Positions 52,939 to 64,000 of a DNA stretch of 64,000 bases are shown in pieces. Position 1 is the first letter of the stretch. The number at the start of each line of letters is the position of its first letter. The stretch is taken from the NCBI RefSeq assembly GCF_023100905.1, contig NZ_CP064686.1:4092001-4156000 (forward strand). Direction: 5' to 3'. Origin of the DNA: Bradyrhizobium sp. 4 (GTDB taxonomy: Bacteria; Pseudomonadota; Alphaproteobacteria; Rhizobiales; Xanthobacteraceae). The position numbers and the translations under genes are program-made. The notes beneath the pieces are model-generated. The model made no database searches. It was given only the letters and a program-made list of their open reading frames with translations, and had not been told where the DNA came from.

Positions 52939-52966
52939 AAAGGCCGGCCTCGCGCCGGCCTTTTTG
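52939..52966 (+). terminator. intrinsic terminator
   Basis: Perfect stem AAAGGCCGGC-CTCGC-GCCGGCCTTT followed by T-run, after the second porin gene. Its core is identical to the terminator at 52011, as if duplicated with the gene. Confidence 0.9.
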
Positions 52967-53187
52967 TTTGCCGGGCACGTTACTGCGCAGTTCCACCCGC
53001 CCTGCTCCTGCCAGATGCCGCCAGCGTGCCAACAATCGGTTGACGATTCGCAAACGCCACTGGAAATCCGTCCCCGTTCTTCCTACGTTCGCTCACATAC
53101 CCATCGGCGCCGATCCCGGTTCCGGGCGAAGCGCGCCTATTCAGTTGGCGCGATCGCGCGCTTTTGGATTCCCTGAGGACCACCAGG

Positions 53188-56169
<2,982 letters not shown>

Positions 56170-56216
56170 GTTACGCAGCGAGAGCATGCCGACACATTGT
56201 CTGAGGGAGACTGAGC

Positions 56217-56780
56217 TTGCCTGCAGGACTTGTGCAAACCTATCGTGCGTTCGCCCACAATAATGCCTGGGCAAATCACCGGCTGCTCACCGCTTGCGCG
56301 ACGCTGTCTCAGGCCGACTTCGAAGCCGCACGAACCGGCTTCTTTCCGAGCCTGCAGCGCACGCTGAACCACATCCATGTCATCGACCTCTTCTATGTCG
56401 ATGCGCTGGAGGGCGGGTGGCTGGGACCGGCGGCCTGGAAGAACGAAGTGCCACATCCCTCCCTTGCCGCGCTGAAGGCTGCGCAGGCTGCGATCGACAA
56501 GCGTTTGATTGCCGTCTGCGATGGACTGACGCCCGAGCTTCTCGACGGTCTCGTGCGGATCAATCGCGACACCCGCGTGCAGACCGAACGTCGTGACCGG
56601 CTGCTCATGCATCTGTTCCAGCATCAAATTCATCATCGCGGACAGGCGCACGCGATGCTGTCTGAAACGCACGTTCCCCCGCCCCAGCTGGACGAGTTCT
56701 TCGCCGAGGGAGAGGCGCCGCTCAGGGCCACCGAATTCGACCAACTCGGATGGACCGAAGAAACCGTGTGGAAAGCCTAG
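56217..56780 (+). CDS. DinB-family protein
   Basis: A 187-residue four-helix-bundle protein of the DinB/YfiT metalloenzyme superfamily: 'LVQTYRAFAHNNAWANHRLL', first ligand His in 'LNHIHVIDLFYVDALEGGWL', and the 'LLMHLFQHQIHHRGQAHAML' helix that provides two more His. Members bind a metal and include thiol-dependent transferases; the substrate here is unknown. The start is a TTG at 56217 with GAGGGAGA upstream. It is downstream of uvrA on the same strand by 47 bases. Confidence 0.88.
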   Translation: MPAGLVQTYRAFAHNNAWANHRLLTACATLSQADFEAARTGFFPSLQRTLNHIHVIDLFYVDALEGGWLGPAAWKNEVPHPSLAALKAAQAAIDKRLIAVCDGLTPELLDGLVRINRDTRVQTERRDRLLMHLFQHQIHHRGQAHAMLSETHVPPPQLDEFFAEGEAPLRATEFDQLGWTEETVWKA

Positions 56781-56798
56781 CGGTGTAGCTTCGTCTCC

Positions 56799-57458
56799 AT
56801 GCCCTACGCCCTCGCCATCTTCGATCTCGACGGCACGCTGGCCGACAGCTTTCCGTGGTTCCTGCGCACCATCAACGACGTCGCCGATCGCTTCGGCTTC
56901 CGCCGCGTCGCCGATGAGGATGTCGAGGGGTTGCGGCATGCTTCGTCGCGCGAGATCCTCAGCCGGCTCGAGGTGCCCTTGTGGAAGCTGCCGGCGATCG
57001 CGCGGCATGCGCGGCGGCTGAAGGGAGAGGCGGCGGCGGAGATTGCGTTGTTTGCGGGCGTCGAGGCGATGTTGAAAATGCTGGCCGGTAACGGTGTGCA
57101 GCTAGCGCTGGTGACGTCGGACAGCGAAGCCAATGCGCGCGAGAAGCTCGGCGATTGCGCGGCGCTGTTCGCCCATTTCGATTGCGCGGCGTCGCTGTTC
57201 GGCAAGCCGTCGAAATTTCGCCGCGTCATGCGGCGCGCCGGCGTGGAGCCGGGCAAGGTCATCGCGATCGGCGACGAGGTGCGCGACATCGAGGCGGCTC
57301 GCGCTGTGGGGATTGCCTGCGGCGCGGTGGGCTGGGGTTATGCGGCGCCGGCGGCGCTGCGGGCGCTGGCGCCGGATCACATGTTTGAGCAGATGGATCA
57401 GATTGTCTGGACGCTGTGCCCCGGTGCAGAAGCGACATCCGGGAACGCCGGTGGATGA
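56799..57458 (+). CDS. HAD-superfamily hydrolase (phosphoglycolate phosphatase-like)
   Basis: A 219-residue HAD phosphatase. Motif I 'LAIFDLDGTLADSFPWFLRT' has the nucleophile and acid-base Asp; motif II is 'QLALVTSDSEANA'; motif III Lys is in 'FGKPSKFRRVMRRAG'; motif IV 'VIAIGDEVRDIEAARAVGIA'. The cap between motifs I and II is helical (type C1), as in phosphoglycolate phosphatases. Substrate unknown. It starts 18 bases after the DinB gene, likely co-transcribed. Confidence 0.92.
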   Translation: MPYALAIFDLDGTLADSFPWFLRTINDVADRFGFRRVADEDVEGLRHASSREILSRLEVPLWKLPAIARHARRLKGEAAAEIALFAGVEAMLKMLAGNGVQLALVTSDSEANAREKLGDCAALFAHFDCAASLFGKPSKFRRVMRRAGVEPGKVIAIGDEVRDIEAARAVGIACGAVGWGYAAPAALRALAPDHMFEQMDQIVWTLCPGAEATSGNAGG

Positions 57459-57506
57459 GGAGAGCCCTGTCCCGCATGTCGCTCCGCTCATGCGGGCTAC
57501 ACGCCC

Positions 57507-58460
57507 CTACTCCGTCCTGCGCAAGAACGCCCCAAACGCGCGCGGGCCGTCGCCGGTCTTGACCTCGCCGATCACCTTCAGCTCGACCGCATCGATGATA
57601 TCGAGCGTGTTGCTTTCCCAGCAGGCGACGATGATGCGCTTGCCGTCGGCGGTCGCGGCAATGCCTTCGGGATAATCGCCAACGTTGATCCGCTTGATCG
57701 GCTTCAAGGTCGCCAGATCGAACACACTGACAGTGCCGCCATACTGATCGGTGACGAAGCCGCGGCCCTGCGCCAGCGCCACCGCATAGGGACGCATCCC
57801 GACCGGCACGCGGCCGATCTCGCGCGCTTCGGCGATGTCGATGACGGAGACGTCGTCAGAGCCGACATTGGCGGTGTAGGCCCGCTTGCCCTCGGCATCG
57901 ACGGTGACGCCGAAAGGGCGGGTGCCGACCTTGATGGTCGCCCTGCGCTGGCGCGTCGCGGTGTCGACCACCGAGACGCTGTCGTCGTCGCGGTCGGCCG
58001 AGAGCAGCAGCTTGCCATCCGGCGTCACCGCGAGCCCCGACGGCGAGGCGCCGACCGCGACGCTGGCCGTGACGCTGCGGCTCGCCGCGTCGATCACCCG
58101 CACGGCCGCCGCATACCAGTCCGCGACATAGACGGTCTTGCCATCAGGCGCGACGGCAACGCCGAGCGGCCCGCCGCCGACCTCGATCCGCGCCGCAACT
58201 TGCCGCGTTGACGCGTCCACCACCGTCACGGCCTTGGCATCCGGGCTCGTCACATAGGCAAAGCGCCCGTCCGCGCTGACGGCGACGCCGGCCGGCTTGC
58301 CTCCGATCGGGATGGTCGCGACGCTGCGTGCCGTGGCGAGATCCACGACCATCAGATTGTCGCTGAGCTGGTTGGTGACGAACGCCTCTTCGGCGGACGC
58401 ATGCGCGATGCCGGCAAGGCAAAGGCTGGCGGCGAGCGCCGCCAGGACCAGCGCCCGCAC
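57507..58460 (-). CDS. exported YVTN-type beta-propeller protein
   Basis: A 317-residue protein from a GTG start with a signal peptide ('RALVLAALAASLCLAGIAHA', cleavage after AHA). Seven repeats of the YVTN kind follow, for example 'NLMVVDLATARSVATIPIGG', 'KAVTVVDASTRQVAARIEVG', 'SVSVVDTATRQRRATIKVGT' and 'GTVSVFDLATLKPIKRINVG', each followed by 'P.G(V/I)AV..DGK'. Such periplasmic propellers often accompany PQQ-dependent dehydrogenases. Its GTG lies two bases after the stop of the SRPBCC gene, so they are coupled. Confidence 0.88.
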   Translation of the reverse strand: MRALVLAALAASLCLAGIAHASAEEAFVTNQLSDNLMVVDLATARSVATIPIGGKPAGVAVSADGRFAYVTSPDAKAVTVVDASTRQVAARIEVGGGPLGVAVAPDGKTVYVADWYAAAVRVIDAASRSVTASVAVGASPSGLAVTPDGKLLLSADRDDDSVSVVDTATRQRRATIKVGTRPFGVTVDAEGKRAYTANVGSDDVSVIDIAEAREIGRVPVGMRPYAVALAQGRGFVTDQYGGTVSVFDLATLKPIKRINVGDYPEGIAATADGKRIIVACWESNTLDIIDAVELKVIGEVKTGDGPRAFGAFLRRTE

Positions 58461-58462
58461 CG

Positions 58463-59044
58463 TCAGCTTCCGCTCCCGACCTTCTTCTTCAGCGCTTCGA
58501 GGCCGGCCTGGTACAGCCCCTTGACCGCCTTGACCGCGGCCTCGTCGCTCAGCTCCGGCGGCGGATCGTTGTTGGGAAAGCCGCGGTAGAACGCGCCGGC
58601 CCATTCCAGCGTCGAGGCCTTGCCGTCAGCGCTCGGCGTCACCGTCAAGGTCGAGGAGTAATTGGTCACCGGCAGCACCTTCACGTCCACATTGGTGATC
58701 CGGTAGGAATAGGTCATGGCGGCGGCGTCGAATTTGTAGAGTTCCTCGTCGACGGTCGCGCCTCCCGTCAGCGTCAGCTTCCGGGTCGCGCCGATCTCGT
58801 TGCCCTTCTCGCCCTCGGTCTTGGTGACCGGCGGCAGCCAGCTCATGTCCTGGAAATTGCCCATTGCGGCCCACACCTTGGCCGGGGCAGCATTGATCTC
58901 GATGGATTCGCGCACCTTCTGCCGGGTCGGCCCATGGGCCCAGGCCGGTGTCGAAGCCGGGCCAAACGCCGCCGTCAAAGCCGCCGCGCCCACGGAAGTC
59001 AGCACCGCAGCCAGGACCGTGCGCCGTCCAATCGTCACCCTCAT
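58463..59044 (-). CDS. exported SRPBCC-family protein (MxaD-like)
   Basis: A 193-residue protein with a long Tat-like or Sec signal ('MRVTIGRRTVLAAVLTSVGA', ending 'TPAWAHG'). The mature domain has the START/Bet v1 pattern: 'VRESIEINAAPAKVWAAMGN', 'WLPPVTKTEGEKGNEIGATR', 'MTYSYRITNVDVKVLPVTNY' and a C-terminal helix 'AVKAVKGLYQAGLEALKKKV'. It is similar in layout to MxaD, which assists methanol dehydrogenase in methylotrophs. It is the first gene of a two-gene unit with the YVTN propeller. Confidence 0.82.
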   Translation of the reverse strand: MRVTIGRRTVLAAVLTSVGAAALTAAFGPASTPAWAHGPTRQKVRESIEINAAPAKVWAAMGNFQDMSWLPPVTKTEGEKGNEIGATRKLTLTGGATVDEELYKFDAAAMTYSYRITNVDVKVLPVTNYSSTLTVTPSADGKASTLEWAGAFYRGFPNNDPPPELSDEAAVKAVKGLYQAGLEALKKKVGSGS

Positions 59045-59579
59045 CTCGTTTCCTCATGCGTCTCGTTGATCATGCGCGGCTTCAGGCGCGCTCCGATCAT
59101 CCTAGCGCATTTTGGGGCCGAGGGGAGACCGGTTCATGGCGGCCTTACGGCGGATGCCTCGCAGGCCCACAACTCCTTGCGCCGCCCTGTGGGCAAAACA
59201 CCCAATGGCAGGTCAATCACGTCAGGTAAAAATATTTCTCTTTATCCGCATTTCGGATTATCATATAGAAAGCCATCCCAACCCGGCCGAGGGGCGGATC
59301 GCGATCGTCACGAACGCGGGATGGGACGTGGTGGACGCAGGCGGCGTCGGCGCGAAGGGCTTTGCAGGGCGGGAAACCGTGAGCGAAGGCGTCGCGCACA
59401 CGACCGGTGCAGCCTGCGTACGGCAAAATCGTGTGGTCCTGGCGCCCGGGGTCTGTGCGCCAAGTGTTGCGGTGATGTGGCGGCCCGACCGGGTCCGCAC
59501 CATCAGTCATCCGCAAGGCGACGGGGGCAATAGTGCATCGCTCCCCGGGGAGATCACGACATAAGCCGTAAAACCACTG

Positions 59580-59691
59580 CGCAGGGAAGGCCGTGTGTTG
59601 GGCTTCACCTGTATGCCGCTGTGCAGCCTCTTGTAGCGCAACCTTCGCACAGTGGACCGTGGGTGCCAGCCGGCACCCGGCCTTCCCTGCG
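59580..59691. repeat. intergenic palindromic repeat (CGCAGGGAAGGCCG type)
   Basis: Arms CGCAGGGAAGGCCGTGTG and CACCCGGCCTTCCCTGCG enclose a centre with GCGCAACCTTCGCACAGTGG. It forms the end of the repeat element that begins near 59250. Confidence 0.8.
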
Positions 59692-59811
59692 CCCTCGGCA
59701 TTTTTGAGGGCAAAGAATACGGCAAAGCTCGGGCGCGATGTGCCGCGAGGAGGCGAAGATGTGTCTACGATTCAGAAGCGAGTTGGTGGAGAACAACGAA
59801 TGCTGCTCGCT

Positions 59812-59898
59812 CCGTCATTGCGAGCACAGCGAAGCGATCCAGAGTACCTCCGCGGAGAGACTCTGGATTGCTTCGTCACAAGGGCTCCTCGCAATGAC
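59812..59898. repeat. intergenic palindromic repeat (CGTCATTGCGAGC type)
   Basis: Arms CGTCATTGCGAGC and GCTCCTCGCAATGACG with inner AGCGAAGCGATCCAGAGT / ACTCTGGATTGCTTCGT. This dispersed element type is frequent in Bradyrhizobium and Rhodopseudomonas intergenic DNA. It lies downstream of the ATPase gene at 59933. Confidence 0.85.
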
Positions 59899-59932
59899 GA
59901 CCGAGACAGTGAGTGCCGGTCACGCCGCTCGA

Positions 59933-60718
59933 TCACTCCGCCAGCGTCGTCTCGACGAACCCGCGCGGGTCATCACAGAACTCCCGCATCACCCGGTAAT
60001 GATCGGTCTGCTCCACCGTCGTCGGCTCCAGGCCGTATTTCCCGAGCCGAAGCAGTTGTGCGTTGGGATAGGCCATCAGCGTCGGCGAATGGGTCGCCAT
60101 GATGACCTGGCAGATGCGGGAATCCTCCATGCGTCGGAGCAGCTTCAGAAATTCGATCTGGCGCGCCGGCGACAACGCCGATTCAGGCTCGTCGAAGATG
60201 AAAATGCCCTGGCGCTGACAGCGCTCCTCGAAGAAGCGCAGGAATCCTTCGCCGTGGGAATGCGACAGGAAATCGGGGCCGACCTGCCCGGCATCACGTG
60301 CGGCCTTGTCGAGATATCGCGCCACCGAGAAAAAGCTCTCGGCGCGAAAAAACCAGCCATTCGTGATTTTCGGCAGCCAGCTTGCGCGCAGCGCCCTGGA
60401 GAGTTGGCCACCCATCTTCTCCCGCGCTTCGGAGTGATCGACCGGCATGTAACCCTTGCCGCCACCGGCGTCGTCGTAGCCGGCGAGCGCTGCGATCCCT
60501 TCGAGGATCGTCGACTTCCCGGTGCCATTCTCTCCGACGATGATCGTGATGGCGGCGTCGAAGTTGAGATCGAAATCATCCGGAAAGATGGGCAGGCAAA
60601 ACGGATAAGCCTCGCGATCGCGAACTTGCGACGGGTCGAGCCAGACCCGCTTCAGGTAAGGCGCCGGCAGGTTGATCGTTCGGCTGCTTCTTCGGCTCAT
60701 GTCCGGTTTCCGATCCAT
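59933..60718 (-). CDS. AAA-family ATPase (ABC/RecF-type predicted ATPase)
   Basis: A 261-residue stand-alone ATPase: 'LNFDAAITIIVGENGTGKST' carries Walker A; 'QGIFIFDEPESALSPARQIE' carries the Walker B and D-loop; 'CQVIMATHSPTLMAYPNAQL' is the H-loop. The order and the short helical insert ('FFSVARYLDKAARDAGQVGP') match the uncharacterised predicted-ATPase group related to RecF/SMC heads, not transporter ATPases. No toxin, nuclease or membrane partner is adjacent, so I do not claim a defence role. Start at 60718 is uncertain (60700 and 60820 are alternatives). Confidence 0.85.
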   Translation of the reverse strand: MDRKPDMSRRSSRTINLPAPYLKRVWLDPSQVRDREAYPFCLPIFPDDFDLNFDAAITIIVGENGTGKSTILEGIAALAGYDDAGGGKGYMPVDHSEAREKMGGQLSRALRASWLPKITNGWFFRAESFFSVARYLDKAARDAGQVGPDFLSHSHGEGFLRFFEERCQRQGIFIFDEPESALSPARQIEFLKLLRRMEDSRICQVIMATHSPTLMAYPNAQLLRLGKYGLEPTTVEQTDHYRVMREFCDDPRGFVETTLAE

Positions 60719-60962
60719 TCCGTCCCGTCGGGACGCTAGAACATATCCGGAACGCAACCCTCGCGAAAGCTGCATTTGAGAAACATACAGCGACAAACCC
60801 GACACGCGTGGCGAGGGCAAACTGGAATCTGGAATTGCGGTCCGAAATCGCCTTAGAGAACGCAGCTCTGAGGCAGTCGGCAGGCATGAGACCCGCCCCC
60901 ACCTCGCGACCCCGCAATGATTGAGGGACGTCCGGGACCGTAAGAGCCGCGAGGAGTGCGCG

Positions 60963-63035
60963 ATGGTATCAACGTATTTCAGTTACAGCTACATCACGCG
61001 CAATCTCAAGCAGTCCTTGACGCGGGTCGAACAGCAACAGGACGTGGCGCGAGAGGCCGCCTACTACAAAGCCCACATCGGCAAGGTGAAGTCCGTCGAC
61101 GACTTCATGAAAGACTATCGCCTTTATCACTATGCAACGAAGGCGTATGGCCTGGAAGACATGGCCTACGCCAAGGCCTTCATGAAAAAGGTGCTGGAGA
61201 GCGACCTCTCCGACGCAAACAGCTTCGTCAACAAGCTGGTCGACAAGCGTTACCGCGAGTTCGCCGCGGCATTTTCCTTCAATGGCAGCGCCACGCCGGT
61301 TGCGCAATCGGAGAACCAGACCGATGAGATGATCGGTCTGTACACGGCGACCAGGAAGAGCCAGGTCGATGCACTTGCCAGCGACTCGAATTACTACAGC
61401 GCCGAAATCGGCAACATCAGCAGTGCAGACCAGCTCCTGAACAACGACCGACTTCGCAATTATGTCTATTCGGCGTACGGCATCGATCAAAGCAAGTGGT
61501 CGCGTGACACGATAAGTCAGGTCTTGCGCAGCGATCCGTCCGATCCAAACAGCTACGTCAACACCACTTTCGCTTCTCAGCTGAGTGGCCTCAACGCCGA
61601 TCTTGCTCAGGCCCGATCGGATGTCACCGCGGCCACTTCAAGGATCGCAGACTACACCGCCCAATTATCGCAACCGGGCGCGAACGTGACCCAGTTGAAC
61701 GTCCAGATCCTGGTCGAAAAATATCACCTGGAGTCATATGCGAGCAGCATTTCCAGCCTCAGCGACCAGATAGGGACGATTGGCGGGTTCGTCGACCTGG
61801 CCGGCGCGTTCGAGTTTTCGCCCGACGGCTCGCTTCCGTCAGGTGTGTCGGCGCAGACTGCTGCAAATGTCACGATCACGAAACAGAAGTTCGACGACAG
61901 CAAGTCCGCCGTCTATTCGGCGGCAAGCCCGTTGAACGAAGCTTTCGCAATCAGGCAATTCAGAACTGCCATCCTCAAGATCAATTCAGCCCAGACGTTC
62001 GTATCGACACCAGGCGTGTATGATTTTGCGCTGGGAGCTGTCGGCCTCGACCCCGGAAACGTCCCGCCGGCGACTGTCAAGGCCGTGCTCGAAAGCGACC
62101 TCAACGACCCCAAGAGCTACGTCTATACCCTCAAGGACAATCGGTATCTGGAGCTGGCACGCGCCTTCAACTTCGACGCAAAAGGCAATCTGACGACCCC
62201 CCTGGTGGCTCAGGACTCGGCTGAAGTCCTCCAGATCGCCAAGGACTACGTCATTGGAGCGGCGAAGAGCGCAAGCACGGCAACTCCCCAGCAGCAGGCC
62301 GCGGTTCGGGCACAGGCCACGAAGGATGCGTCGGAATATCAGCAAGCCATCGCCGGCATCGACAGTGTTTCCGATCTCCTCGCAAACAGGCCGATGGTTG
62401 ATTTCATTCTCCTGGCCAAGGGCCTGGATCCCAAGAAGGTCAGCACCGAATTTCTCGGGAAGGTCTTCAGCTCCGATCTGAACGATCCAAAGAGCTTCGC
62501 GAACACCGAGAGCGATCCTCGCTTTGCCGAAATCGTCGCGTCGTTCAATTTCGACAGCAAGGGCAACGTCGCGCGTCTTCCGATGATGGGTCCACAGAAG
62601 CGGGATCAGTTTCGGGAAACACAAGCGAACTATGTCGAGCAAAGCCTGGAGCAGCAGCAAGGCGATGCGAATCCCGGCGTGCGCCTGGCGCTCTATTTCC
62701 AACGAAAGGCGGGGGACATCACGTCCGCGTACGACATCCTTGCGGACAAGGCTCTTTCAGAGGTGTTCAGGACCACCTTCGATTTGCCTGACTCGATGGC
62801 GGCGATGCCGATCGATCAGCAGGCCAAGTTCGTGGACAGGTTCATGAAGATCAAGGATCTGTCCGATCCCGCGAAGGTTACGAAGCTGCTGAACCGTTTC
62901 TCCGCCATGTATGACATCAGAAACAGCCAGAGCACCGGCCAGGGTCAATCCCCTCTGCTCAACCTCTTTCAGGGATCCGGTTCGGGGATCAGTGACTCCA
63001 CGTACTTGGCCATTGCCAAGCTACGCACCCACTGA
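60963..63035 (+). CDS. DUF1217 family protein (flagellum-associated type)
   Basis: A 690-residue protein with no signal peptide. It shows about four or five copies of a ~130-residue unit, each ending in a motif like 'VLESDLSDANSFVNKLVDKR', 'VLRSDPSDPNSYVNTTF', 'VLESDLNDPKSYVYTLKDNR' or 'VFSSDLNDPKSFANTESDPR', then 'F..A(F/A)..FNF...GN'. This is the DUF1217 signature; in Rhizobiales such proteins are often encoded in flagellar clusters. A coiled coil lies between units two and three ('DLAQARSDVTAATSRIADYT'). The ATG at 60963 has GAGGAG upstream. Confidence 0.88.
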   Translation: MVSTYFSYSYITRNLKQSLTRVEQQQDVAREAAYYKAHIGKVKSVDDFMKDYRLYHYATKAYGLEDMAYAKAFMKKVLESDLSDANSFVNKLVDKRYREFAAAFSFNGSATPVAQSENQTDEMIGLYTATRKSQVDALASDSNYYSAEIGNISSADQLLNNDRLRNYVYSAYGIDQSKWSRDTISQVLRSDPSDPNSYVNTTFASQLSGLNADLAQARSDVTAATSRIADYTAQLSQPGANVTQLNVQILVEKYHLESYASSISSLSDQIGTIGGFVDLAGAFEFSPDGSLPSGVSAQTAANVTITKQKFDDSKSAVYSAASPLNEAFAIRQFRTAILKINSAQTFVSTPGVYDFALGAVGLDPGNVPPATVKAVLESDLNDPKSYVYTLKDNRYLELARAFNFDAKGNLTTPLVAQDSAEVLQIAKDYVIGAAKSASTATPQQQAAVRAQATKDASEYQQAIAGIDSVSDLLANRPMVDFILLAKGLDPKKVSTEFLGKVFSSDLNDPKSFANTESDPRFAEIVASFNFDSKGNVARLPMMGPQKRDQFRETQANYVEQSLEQQQGDANPGVRLALYFQRKAGDITSAYDILADKALSEVFRTTFDLPDSMAAMPIDQQAKFVDRFMKIKDLSDPAKVTKLLNRFSAMYDIRNSQSTGQGQSPLLNLFQGSGSGISDSTYLAIAKLRTH

Positions 63036-63051
63036 TGATCGCTCGCCGGGA

Positions 63052-63915
63052 CTAGCCCAACACCTCGAGCACCAGCTCCATGGTCATCAGCACGGGATTG
63101 TCGCCACGGATCAGACGGCCCTCCGCCAAGCCGCCGGTGTAGTCGATTAGGGCAACGTCGAGTGCGGCTTCGAGCGCGCCGGAGGAGCCCACCGCAATCG
63201 TGCCGCCGGTCACCGCAAGCTCGGTCGCGAAGGGTTCGGTCACGCCGCCATGGCTGAAGCGAGCGCCGATGGTCGAACCAACACCGCCATGGATCTTGGC
63301 GCGCGCGATGCCGTGCGCGCGGCAGAAGTCTTCGAGACAACCGGCGAAATCCTGGTTGGGGCGCAGCCGCAGCGCGAAAGCGCGGCTGGTCGTGCGTGCG
63401 CCGGTGCTCGCAGCCGCCACCGGCCCGAACAGCTTGAAGTTGGTTTCGGAATCGGGCTCTGCGCCGAACATCGCACCATCGATACCGAAGGCCTTGACCT
63501 CGAACGGCTCCGCGACATCAGTCTCGTCCGGGAGCATGTGGCCGCCACTGGCGCGGCCATCGGCCTCTGTCCACAGCCCATGGCAATGAAAGAACGGCGC
63601 GCCATCGCGCATGCCCAGCGTCATGCTACCGAGCCTGGTGCGCGTCACGCCGCTCGGCCGGAATGTGTCGCTATAGAACGCGGCGTTCTCATTGGTTTTC
63701 GACAGCGCCGGCATGACATAGCCGAACGGCCCGAGCGTGCCGTGCCCGAAGTTGAGCACACCACCGGCAAATCCCTCAGCGGCAAAACCGCGGCGCGCCG
63801 CCTCCAGCAGCGGCAGACCTGCTTGAAGCGTGAAGGAGAAAGCGCGTCCCCTCGCCTCCACCCATTGGATGCGTTCGGCGACCGGCACGCCGGGCTGCTT
63901 GATGCTGCGCATCAC
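63052..63915 (-). CDS. DUF296 (PPC-domain) protein, two domains
   Basis: A 287-residue protein containing two copies of the PPC/DUF296 fold: residues about 15-150 ('GRAFSFTLQAGLPLLEAARR', 'FFHCHGLWTEADGRASGGHM') and 165-285 ('RAFALRLRPNQDFAGCLEDF', 'AKIHGGVGSTIGARFS'). The 'H.H......G....GGH' metal-type motif occurs in the first copy. The function in bacteria is unknown; plant members bind AT-rich DNA. It begins six bases after the ligase-like gene ends, on the same strand, implying an operon with acyl-CoA metabolism. Confidence 0.82.
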   Translation of the reverse strand: MMRSIKQPGVPVAERIQWVEARGRAFSFTLQAGLPLLEAARRGFAAEGFAGGVLNFGHGTLGPFGYVMPALSKTNENAAFYSDTFRPSGVTRTRLGSMTLGMRDGAPFFHCHGLWTEADGRASGGHMLPDETDVAEPFEVKAFGIDGAMFGAEPDSETNFKLFGPVAAASTGARTTSRAFALRLRPNQDFAGCLEDFCRAHGIARAKIHGGVGSTIGARFSHGGVTEPFATELAVTGGTIAVGSSGALEAALDVALIDYTGGLAEGRLIRGDNPVLMTMELVLEVLG

Positions 63916-63921
63916 CTTCGC

Positions 63922-64000
63922 TCAGCCCGTCCTTGTCTTGTCGAGATCGAGCAGCCCGCGCGCCTCGAGCTCGTCGCGAACCATCCGTTTGGGAATCTTG
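63922..64000 (-). CDS. C-terminal end of an acyl-CoA ligase-like protein (partial)
   Basis: Only the last 25 codons are in the window: 'KIPKRMVRDELEARGLLDLD' then 'KTRTG' and stop. 'GK(I/V)PKR.(V/L)RDEL' is the usual C-terminus of AMP-forming acyl-CoA synthetases, where the Lys is the adenylation lysine. The gene continues beyond 64000. It precedes the DUF296 gene by six bases. Confidence 0.6.
   Translation of the reverse strand, partial: KIPKRMVRDELEARGLLDLDKTRTG

Larger units (their letters stand above)
59045..59932. other. repeat-rich intergenic region
   Basis: Nearly 890 bases without a convincing gene. The frame from about 59112 to 59564 contains 'RIAIVTNAGWDVVDAGGVGA', a sequence that I associate with a multicopy Bradyrhizobium repeat rather than with a real protein. 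Two palindromic repeats follow at 59580-59691 and 59812-59898. Confidence 0.5.

Noticed and set aside
59112..59564. A 150-codon frame containing 'RIAIVTNAGWDVVDAGGVGA'
   Set aside because: Resembles a multicopy Bradyrhizobium repeat that is often annotated as a protein; adjoining palindromic repeats support a repeat rather than a gene.
59933..60718. Anti-phage (OLD/Gabija-like) system built on the AAA ATPase
   Set aside because: The ATPase lacks a TOPRIM or nuclease domain and has no helicase, nuclease or toxin partner beside it.

Overview
The window reads as chromosomal DNA of a Bradyrhizobium or close Bradyrhizobiaceae relative. It is GC-rich with long antisense reading frames. It carries a beta-(1,3)/(1,6)-glucan (ndvB/ndvC-type) locus, many small proteins of a kind I associate with Bradyrhizobium, typical alphaproteobacterial gene orders (ssb-gyrA, coaD-ppi-queA), and several intergenic palindromic repeats of the type frequent in these genomes. 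Genus assignment is inference from gene content; no rRNA is present.

Layout. 0-9 kb: SnoaL-like protein, P-loop kinase, 6PGDH-type oxidoreductase, DUF502 membrane protein, glmS and glmU (both UDP-GlcNAc steps), then an anchored coiled-coil protein and small genes. 9-14.7 kb: cell-surface glucan locus with a divergent ndvC-like gene, a secreted accessory protein and ndvB. 15.0 kb: tRNA-Lys(TTT). 15.1-22.7 kb: an accessory stretch of very small genes, one intact response regulator and one decayed response regulator with two frameshifts. 22.8-32 kb: zinc-ribbon proteins, Nudix hydrolase, AI-2E-type exporter, acetoacetate-CoA ligase, formyltransferase-like protein, paired secreted proteins, Rid protein, EamA transporter. 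32-36.7 kb: secreted caspase-like protein, orphan BrnA antitoxin next to cysK, tgt. 36.8-41.1 kb: a plus-strand block of patatin lipoprotein, TetR regulator, PepSY protein and asd. 41.2-50.7 kb: queA, two cyclophilins, coaD, kup, gyrA, ssb. 51-56.2 kb: two Omp25/31-like porins and uvrA. 56.2-64 kb: DinB protein, HAD phosphatase, YVTN propeller/SRPBCC pair, repeat-rich intergenic DNA, predicted ATPase, DUF1217 flagellar-type protein, DUF296 protein and the end of an acyl-CoA ligase-like gene.

Most notable: (1) asd is preceded by a Thr/Lys-rich 23-codon leader peptide and an intrinsic terminator, the layout of a transcription attenuator. (2) Nearly identical 19-bp palindromes (AAACGATAC-N-GTrTrGTTT) flank the patatin-TetR pair, one lying inside a promoter ahead of the PepSY gene, which suggests a small TetR regulon. 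(3) The Tgt protein keeps its catalytic aspartates but has none of the four zinc ligands. (4) The ndvC-like gene has a hydrophobic leader extending past its only canonical start codon. I see no CRISPR array, prophage, complete insertion sequence or recognised defence system.
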